Shown in pieces: positions 57,133 to 64,000 of a DNA stretch of 64,000 bases. How positions within the stretch are numbered: position 1 is the stretch's first letter; each line of letters opens with the position of its first letter. Where the stretch lies: NCBI GenBank assembly GCA_946803715.1, contig CAMPET010000254.1, positions 7,299-71,298 of the forward strand, read 5' to 3'. Under the pieces are notes generated by a model. That model did no database searches. It saw nothing but the letters and a program-made list of their open reading frames with translations, and was not told where the DNA came from. Both the position numbers and the translations under genes were made by a program. Source of the stretch: Beroe ovata (Eukaryota; Ctenophora; Nuda; Beroida; Beroidae).

Positions 57133-60100
57133 TCACGAAGAGCTGACAATGCTGGTAAAAGGGCGCTGTGAAGGATCGAAGGAGGGAGAAGGAGCGGATT
57201 GATGAGTCTTGATTAGTCTCAGATCATTGGTAAGATCCACTTCCTGTTCCTTACCACACGACCTGAAGCAGGGGATGATTATAGTTAATTCGGTCACACA
57301 AACATGACACATAGGGCACACTGTCACATAGGGCACATTGGGCACACTGTCACATAGGGCACATTGGGCACACTGTCACATAGGGTACATTGGGCACACT
57401 GTCGCATACTGGGTAACAAGGGGTGACCGTCTCCAGACAGCGCTCAGGCGATGGTTACCCAGTAAACGAGGCACAATAAAGCTCGGTTTAGGTGACATCC
57501 TCAATACGAGGTAATGCCGAATAAATCCAGTGTCTGGTGGTTATGGAGAGAGTGGCTAACCGCTCAGTCACGCTGTCTAAGTGCAAGCTGATTTTGACAG
57601 TCACAGATGTGACATGGGGTAGACGCTAATGCTGTCATGGATGCTGACTAATTTTCGCGACATGATATTTCTGCCCTAATAAGTGTCGGAAACATTCAAA
57701 TGCCGCATGAATCATTATCAATCGTTCAAAATTTAATAGTTCCAAATTCTAGACAGAAGTACCTCCTCCTCGTACAGAAATGACTGCAGATGGTTATGCC
57801 ATGCTCGAGAATCCGAATTATGGCAAATAGTTTCTATTCTTCAAGTTCGCATTTCACCCACTGCGGGAACCTGCTGTGACCAGCGCCATAGGAGCGACCA
57901 AGGGCGAATTCATTACCGCATCTTCTTAGAAGACAGAGCGATTGCAGTTCTCACGACTATTATAACAGTCCAGATACAACCATGTGTTTAGATGGTAACA
58001 TTCTACCATGATTTAATTCCAGGCATACCACAGCCAGTGATTCACTAGCCAGCTTGTGGTTCTCAGGGTAACTGGTTTATCCACAACCACACACCTCTTT
58101 AATGACATTAGACCATCACAAATAACTGTTCGCATTGTCACCAGCATTACGTTATTGGTTAAACCAGAGTTCTTAGATTCTAGTGAAAGTGTGGAAAGCA
58201 CCAAGAAGTAGGTTCTGGGTAGCTAAATTCATGATCCCCAAACGAATCTTTACGTTAGTGCTTTTCAGCAGGGCAAACTGATTCATTTGAAAAGTGTTTT
58301 TCAGCAGGGTAAAGCCTACACTATCATAGGAGTTACTCACTTAGTGAGGTTAGCAGAGACAGCAGCCATGTGTTCACTGAACAGAACTGTCTGCCCCTCA
58401 TGGACAGAACGGTGCTCAGATAGAATACCCCGATACACCACCAGATCATCGACCAGCACCTGAAACAGTGATATATATATATATATAGTTAGCACCTGTG
58501 ATATATAGAGTTAGCACCTGTGATATATAGAGTTAGCACCTGTGATATATAGAGTTAGCACCTGTGATATATCAGCTCATCAATGAACATAATTAGTTAT
58601 TAGGTATGCCATGTTATTGTTACGTGGCCAAAACTCAAAGCTGATATGATCGAGGTAGCTAAATTGATCAAATCCGAATGATCGATTTCACATGTTTAGT
58701 TTTCCACTAACCCCAAATTCTCTGACACCTCTAGAAGGGGACTTTGAGTAGTTGAACAATCTTATCATGGAGATGGTAACTGGGAAATCAAACACCACGT
58801 ATATCTTGTTTGTCTGAAATTTCGGGGAGTGACATCATTATGATACTATTTTTATCCGAAATTGGGGCCTTTATTATCACACGACATATTTTTTTGGGAA
58901 ATCCTATAAGTCGAATGACAAATGAGAGGTAAGAACGCACGTGAATAAGGTTCACTCTCATTCTCAAAAACTATGGAATAAAAATCTTTTTTCGCTAAGA
59001 TTGTCAGAACAAGAGGAGTAACTGGTGAGAAAAGTAAAGCATCTATCGGGATTCAGCTGGAGAATGATAACGGTGATACACTTGGAATATGGAAGTTCAT
59101 CATTGATCCTATCAAGCTAACCATATTTGGTAGACCGCAATTTTTACCATATTTGGTAGGATAGGAGCTAGCCAGCTATTCCGAGCAGAGTCGTCAGATG
59201 TCACGTGATTGACGAGTTTGTCGGGTGTTCTGACATCACCTCCCTGCATGCTCTCATCCTGATATAGCACATTGACACTGTCTGGTGCAGCTGACACCTG
59301 TTCTGCTAACACCTCAACTTCTTTGCCTGCGGGTAGAGGCATGTTTACAGCTTTTCAAATGATAATATGATCTCAGCGATTCGTATGACTCAGATAGAGC
59401 GAGTTCTTCGTGGGAAGCTAAAAGTTGCGAGTGAATTTTGCTCATAAAAACCTAAAAGTTGTAACTTGTAAGTTTATTTTACTTATAAATTAGAAAATTA
59501 GAAAATTATAAAGTAAAAAAGCACAGCTCAAAACCTAGTTCATCGTAGAGTTCGATCCCGTTGAGACCCACGTAGAAAGCGTCTCCCCACGAGGAATAAA
59601 TCTGAATCTGTACCACAAATCCCGCTGGTAGGAGTGGTATCTCGTAGTCAGGTATGAGAGGGGGATCGTGTGGCGTTGTCATGGCAATCTGATCCTCTTC
59701 CAACCCCCACGTGGTAAGGTCCAGGATCTGTTAGTGGTGAGGGGTGAGGGGACTGAGGGGAATGAGGGGTGAGATGGGAAAGAAAACAGGCGGACAGTGC
59801 TAGAAGTCGTATATTGCGGCTCGGGGTCGGGATACCTGAAGGGGTATGATAGTAATTATATTTTGATGTCCTAATTACAATGTTAGAAAATGGGGACAAA
59901 TCGGACTAATATGTTGATATTTTAACATAAAACGGGGAAAACATTGCTACATCTATGACAAGGACATGAAAAGCTTGTATCTTCTAAACGGACACGGACA
60001 GAGATGGATAACGGACTTGGCTAGCATCAAGTTANGTGAGGTGAGAGGAGTGAGGGAGGAGTTGAGGTGTGGTGATGAGGGGTGATGGTGAGATAACTGT

Positions 60101-62115
60101 AAAGAGATGTACTATCTGTGTTTGTTTGCCCAGCTTTCTTATACTCGGCATCAATAGGGTTTTCTTGGAGGGTTTTCTTGAACCCACACAATCAATCATT
60201 CAGTGAGAGTGATGGTTTAGGTGAGTTCAATTTACTGATCATTGTCAGAGACTGCGAGGGATTTGCTACTCAATGAACAAATATTGCCCGGAAATTTAAA
60301 GTGGGAATTCTTCAGAAAGGTATTATTGGAGAGGGATCCCAAATGTTTCTGATCACGTTACAGCGATTAGAAACACGGATACAACCAATGAAAATCCAGA
60401 AACACAGTCAAATTCGGAACCTTTCTCCAAAAATACCATTCTCTATTGGGATTGCCATTAGACGGTGAATTACAGGCTCACACAAAGATGTTGCAGCCGT
60501 TATACCTCCGATCAAAGACAACAGTTCATTAAAACCTCCAGTCGGCCATCCGCGATTGGTAATTGTGAGAACCACTTATAAAATTCCAGCACAAATGTTG
60601 CACCAATGGATATTTTGAAACTCTGCCACGGTTAGTAACGTCACGCCCAAATGCACCACACTCACAGTGACACACAGTACACACATACACGCAAACACAT
60701 ACACATACACACAAACACAAACAGGAAACACAAACACAAACAGTAAACACAAACACGCAAACACAAAAACTGTCTACCCCTAAATTAAAATAACAAACGC
60801 TCAACCGCAGGCTCTACCTGTCCGAAGTCGTAGTGAGTCGTCCCCGGGCCTCGTCTCAGGTTAATGACACCGTCTGACGAGAGGATAGGTTTCCCGTCCA
60901 GTGTAATCTGGAGTCTCTTGACACCTCTATAGGTGTCATCACTGCTCTTGTTGTAATTGTATACCTTGGGAGTTTCATTGTAAATTGAGTGGCAAAGCTG
61001 CTATGCTTAACACAGATCGATCCTTTTATCCGTGGGAGTGGAAAAACTTGCATACACAAAGACAGCTTTTCACAATTGCAGCCAACAATGGAGAATTCTC
61101 CAGAAAAATGACGGCACTTCAAGTTTGTCCCAAAAATGAACCATTACGACTATAATTTTCGAACTTTACCATCAGGCAGTTACATAGTGAGTGGTGTCAC
61201 ATTGTGAGTGGTGTCGTTTTCGTAAAAGACTAAAAGCCCTGTCACCAAGTCCAAAAGTGGACACGTACCTTTATGACGGCAATTTCGGTCACGTGTTCGA
61301 GTTTGATGGTCACGTGGTCATTGCTCCCCGAGTTGAAGGGGGCGAGCCACATGTTTATATCATCAGTGGTCAGGTTACAGCCCGATACCAGCTTGTCAGG
61401 GGTACGGTAATCCGTCGAACAGTTGTCCAGATCGTTTAAACTGGGTCCTGCGAAACACAGGGGGATTAACGGTATGGAACACCATGGAGGATCTGTGAGT
61501 TACCTATACGTAAAAGTGTGGTTTAATAATCCTTGTGGTGTCACTACAATATATCGTAGGTAGTGGTGTCAAAAATCATGAAGAGATCTCACCAACCTTT
61601 CACTGTATTAGGTGGTATCTTAATCAATTCCCCATTAGCCCCGAAAAGCTCAATCCCGGTTAGACCCACATAGTCGGGGTCGCCCCAGGTCTCCAGCATG
61701 GTCAACTTGAGGTGGCGACCCCGGGGCAGAACCAACTCCTCCCCACCGGACATTATTTCCTGATGGACATTCTTGTGTTGTCTACTTATAGGGCTAGAAA
61801 AGGTCAATAAAACGAAAAAAACGTGTTCTAGATTTTCTACAGAGATTTTCTACAGAGATTTTCTACAGATTAAACGAGATAATTGACATCGTGGTTCCTA
61901 ACCTGCCTGGCAGCTGCGAGATACTCCTCCTCTACTGTTTGTGTGGCGAGCTCAAAGTCACGTGATTTCAGCTCGCCTCTCCCCTTCTCACGTGACTGTC
62001 CACGTGACGTGGTGAAGGGGCGCGCGTCACCATGGTCACCGCACGTGGGTGAAGTGGGAGGATGTTGGGATACCGTGTCACACTCATCCTCACTTTCGTC
62101 TTCCTCCATGTCACC
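57133..62115 (-). CDS. KATNIP: Katanin-interacting protein (KATNIP), C-terminal two-thirds or short form
   Basis: Nine exons in phase: 62115-61903, 61759-61597, 61447-61269, 60964-60818, 59727-59535, 59326-59148, 58813-58712, 58459-58341 and 57262-57133; from the ATG at 62109 they give 472 residues. The protein consists of repeated DUF4457-type beta-sandwich units: LKLTMLETWGDPDYVGLTGIEL, then DKLVSGCNLTTDDINMWLAP with YNYNKSSDDTYRGVK; a second round VQIQIYSSWGDAFYVGLNGI, TPDKLVNHVTSD, SWLAPILPN and NYSKSPSRGVREFG. Human KATNIP (about 1600 residues) has this order; it binds microtubules and katanin at the ciliary base and is mutated in Joubert syndrome. The first exon follows a splice acceptor (TTTCAG|GGTGACATGG), so coding exons probably continue upstream, beyond the GPCR at 62318-63445. 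The exon 1/2 acceptor (CATCAG|GAA) was chosen for phase and is the least certain. Confidence 0.88.
57295..57420. repeat. 26-bp tandem repeat in KATNIP intron
   Basis: About four copies of CACATAGGGCACATTGGGCACACTGT (written here only as the unit GGGCACATTGGGCACACTGT plus CACATA) directly after the last-exon acceptor region. Non-coding. Confidence 0.85.
58486..58572. repeat. 22-bp tandem repeat in KATNIP intron
   Basis: Four copies of AGTTAGCACCTGTGATATAT plus AG, preceded by a short (AT)n tract, just left of the exon ending at 58459 acceptor side. Near-perfect copies indicate recent expansion. Confidence 0.85.
60034..60034. other. Single-N assembly join
   Basis: One N (AAGTTANGTGAGG) between KATNIP exons at 59727 and 60818, next to a GTGAGGGG-rich stretch. 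A collapsed or missing piece of intron is possible; neighbouring exons still join in phase. Confidence 0.6.
60660..60775. repeat. (CA)n/(CAAACA)n microsatellite
   Basis: ACACATAC and AAACACAAACAC repeats in a KATNIP intron; open frames on the minus strand here are repeat artefacts. Confidence 0.85.
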
Positions 62116-62317
62116 CTGAAACGAGGATTGGGATATGGGCTAGCTGTTATCGCGCGTTGGGAGGAAATGCAGGGGAGGAATTTCATGTGAACTTTGGTAT
62201 TTAAGATGGGAGTTTTTGTAAAATGAAAACAATCTCTGAAAACACAAATAACAATCACATAATAAATTACAGCATTGGGAATGAGGAGTGAAATACAACA
62301 GATAGAATTGAGAACAG

Positions 62318-63445
62318 CTATTCAGGCGTGAGAGACGGTTGCAGATGAATCTCGTGATTGATTTCTGTCATCGGGATCTGATTATAGCTCTCTACATCAC
62401 TCTTCTCGTAGTTTGAGTTTATAACAGTCTGCAGCTTGGTCTTGACCCACGAGAGGGCTCTTATCCCCGCCATGAAGCCGTTAGCGTTGTGCCGTCTGAC
62501 AGCGTTCATGCGGGCAAAGTATATGATGGGGTTAGCACAACTGTTCATCACCACGCTCAGTCTGTAAAGGAAGATGTTGAGGTACATGCCTGTCTGACCC
62601 TGCAGCCAATCCACCGGTTCATCAGCCACCCCCGAGAGGAAGTAGCCGTAGAAAGCCCAGCAGGGAACGTTGAACAGGATGTAAACTGCCGTGGTGATAA
62701 GGATAGTGATGGTGGCGTGTCGGGTAGCCGTCACCGTGCTTGTCCTGCCACTGTTGCCGCTATGCGAGGGAACGCGCCACTTTGTGATCGTCTGAGATCT
62801 GTTGAGAACCAGGTCTTTGTGCGAGCCGCCAGCCCGCATGAGAGCCCACACAGAAACCGCACACGCCACCAACACCACGACTCCTGGTACAAGCCACGGT
62901 ATGATGATCGTGGTGTACGTCATCCAGTACCAGGCAGCACTATACATGGGTATTATGTCGTCAATACCCCACGAGCAGCCAGCAAATGGTTCCATGTAGT
63001 AATATTTCTTCTCACTGTAGATAAGGGGGATGGTTGCCATAGTAACATTGACCAGCAGATACACAACGAATATGAGACGATACAGCCATATCCGGGAACG
63101 GCGGAACGGCACCACCATTACAGTGGCACGTGCCACTGCCATCATAGCCACCAGGAACACAGACATCCTGGCCATCACATTGAACAGAAACCCGGTCATG
63201 GTACAGAGCACTTTGTTACTCAGTAGATACGGCTCCTTGGAGCTGAGCATTGACAGAGCAGAGGGGAGGCAGGATACCAGGATGAAGATATCTGTGAGCA
63301 CAATCATGAGGTAGAGGAGACTGGGGAGATGATGCCGCTGGGAGAAGAAGTAGGCGATGGTGGCAGTGTTGAGTGGTACTCCCACCGCTATTGAGGACAT
63401 CTCTATAGCCCCGAATAGGTTGTCTAGCCACCTTGTTGAGTTCAT
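62318..63445 (-). CDS. Orphan class A GPCR, single exon
   Basis: An intronless gene for 375 residues, starting at the first ATG in frame (63445, MNSTRWLDNLFG). Seven hydrophobic helices are visible. TM1 carries GVPLN (the class A Asn), TM2 IVLTDIFILVSCLPSAL with the conserved Asp, TM3 begins after LLSNKVLC (disulfide Cys) and ends VARATVM in place of DRY, so Asp is replaced by Ala. TM4-TM5 are separated by ECL2 with FAGCSWG (second disulfide Cys). TM6 reads LFNVPCWAFYGYF and TM7 SCANPIIYF, the NPxxY motif. The N-terminus has one sequon (NST). The tail carries YNQIPMTE. An AT-rich TATATATTTATA lies about 65 bp upstream. Ligand unknown; the peptide/orphan class is likely, by general similarity only. 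It probably sits inside an intron of KATNIP on the same strand. Confidence 0.9.
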   Translation of the reverse strand: MNSTRWLDNLFGAIEMSSIAVGVPLNTATIAYFFSQRHHLPSLLYLMIVLTDIFILVSCLPSALSMLSSKEPYLLSNKVLCTMTGFLFNVMARMSVFLVAMMAVARATVMVVPFRRSRIWLYRLIFVVYLLVNVTMATIPLIYSEKKYYYMEPFAGCSWGIDDIIPMYSAAWYWMTYTTIIIPWLVPGVVVLVACAVSVWALMRAGGSHKDLVLNRSQTITKWRVPSHSGNSGRTSTVTATRHATITILITTAVYILFNVPCWAFYGYFLSGVADEPVDWLQGQTGMYLNIFLYRLSVVMNSCANPIIYFARMNAVRRHNANGFMAGIRALSWVKTKLQTVINSNYEKSDVESYNQIPMTEINHEIHLQPSLTPE

Positions 63446-64000
63446 AACGGTACTGTGAAGGGGTAGTCGTGAAGTTATGACTATAAAGAGCTTTTCAGCT
63501 ATATCAATATAAATATATATGCGACTAGACTGCAACTACAGCTAAATAATGCGAGAAGCAGACGACATTCAACCGAGCTGCTGTTGGATGAGTGTCAGTA
63601 TTCAATAAGTCACGGGGTATGCGTACCTTTAAACTGGTACACCAACAATCAACATGGTGCTATCACTGTACCAATTATCATAGCAAGTTAATGGATAGCT
63701 CATTGAGGCTAGGTTATGGTCAGTAAGCAGGGGGAGACTTGTCTGTTCGAACAAGATGGCAAACTAGCTAGCCGCGGTGTTACAAAGTAGTCTTTACATA
63801 GGTACAGTTCCGTGACTAAAGGATTATTCGATATACTGAGAGGGATATTTTACATGAATAAAACATTTAACAACCGGTAGATTATGCGAAGTTATATTCC
63901 AGAGCACATGTGAATGACCCATTGACAACAAACCCTAAGATAAAAGCGATCATTCCGAAAACTAGCAAGTTCTAATCAAGAGTGGACCGAATTATCCATT
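63446..64000. other. Window end, no gene recognised
   Basis: Promoter side of the GPCR, then AT-rich DNA. No exon of KATNIP could be identified here. Confidence 0.45.

Noticed and set aside
60529-60804. Cys/Val-rich frames on the minus strand
   Set aside because: Translation of a (CA)n/(CAAACA)n microsatellite in a KATNIP intron.
62489-63314. Long plus-strand frames opposite the GPCR
   Set aside because: His-rich shadows of the GPCR coding strand, lacking any domain.

Overview
The window is animal nuclear DNA. Genes are split into short exons by small GT-AG introns, and exons are more GC-rich than the AT-rich introns and spacers. The gene set is metazoan: 7TM receptors with LDLa and SRCR ectodomains, a matrix metalloprotease, a p55/PALS-type MAGUK, and orthologues of ZFYVE21, AMMECR1, HSBP1, SPTY2D1 and KATNIP. 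Compact genes, single-exon receptors and receptor-rich content fit an early-branching marine invertebrate (cnidarian- or placozoan-like), but the sequence alone does not settle the species. Single Ns at 3349, 23693, 48578 and 60034 are assembly joins.

Layout. 1-905 (+): last three exons of a protein with a tyrosine-motif-rich tail. 2.4-3.4 kb: CG-rich fold-back elements. 3749-4091 (+): HSBP1. 4503-about 8170 (-): SRCR/LDLa 7TM receptor with an apparent frameshift. 9666-12196 (+): ZFYVE21. 12.5-13.1 kb: about 105-bp tandem array. 14614-15945 (+): single-exon MMP behind a TATA box. 16824-22677 (+): L27-PDZ-SH3-GK MAGUK. 21463-25931: 2.2-kb direct duplication with an N at its junction. 25698-28574 (-): AMMECR1. 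31106-32986 (+): membrane-anchored GTPase fused to an alpha-crystallin (small-heat-shock) domain. 34271-42499 (+): giant SPT2. 43434-47411 (-): USP36/USP42-type deubiquitinase. 47.5-50.5 kb: transposon-rich spacer. 50560-51417 (+): aldo-keto reductase. 52075-53483 (+): mitochondrial-type phosphagen kinase. 53852-54191 (-): possible 62-residue membrane microprotein. 55111-56382 (+): galactose-3-O-sulfotransferase-like protein with a degenerate cofactor loop. 57133-62115 (-): KATNIP. 62318-63445 (-): single-exon class A GPCR, probably nested in a KATNIP intron.

The genes do not form one pathway; this is ordinary gene-dense housekeeping and signalling territory. The most unusual items are the GTPase-alpha-crystallin fusion, the SPT2 protein with three copies of its N-terminal motif and a 632-residue SP/TP-rich exon, a family of short inverted-repeat elements with 9-bp target duplications, and CACGTG-centred palindromes near several genes. 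Exon boundaries were set by hand from GT-AG sites, reading phase and family similarity remembered from known proteins; no alignment or transcript data were available.
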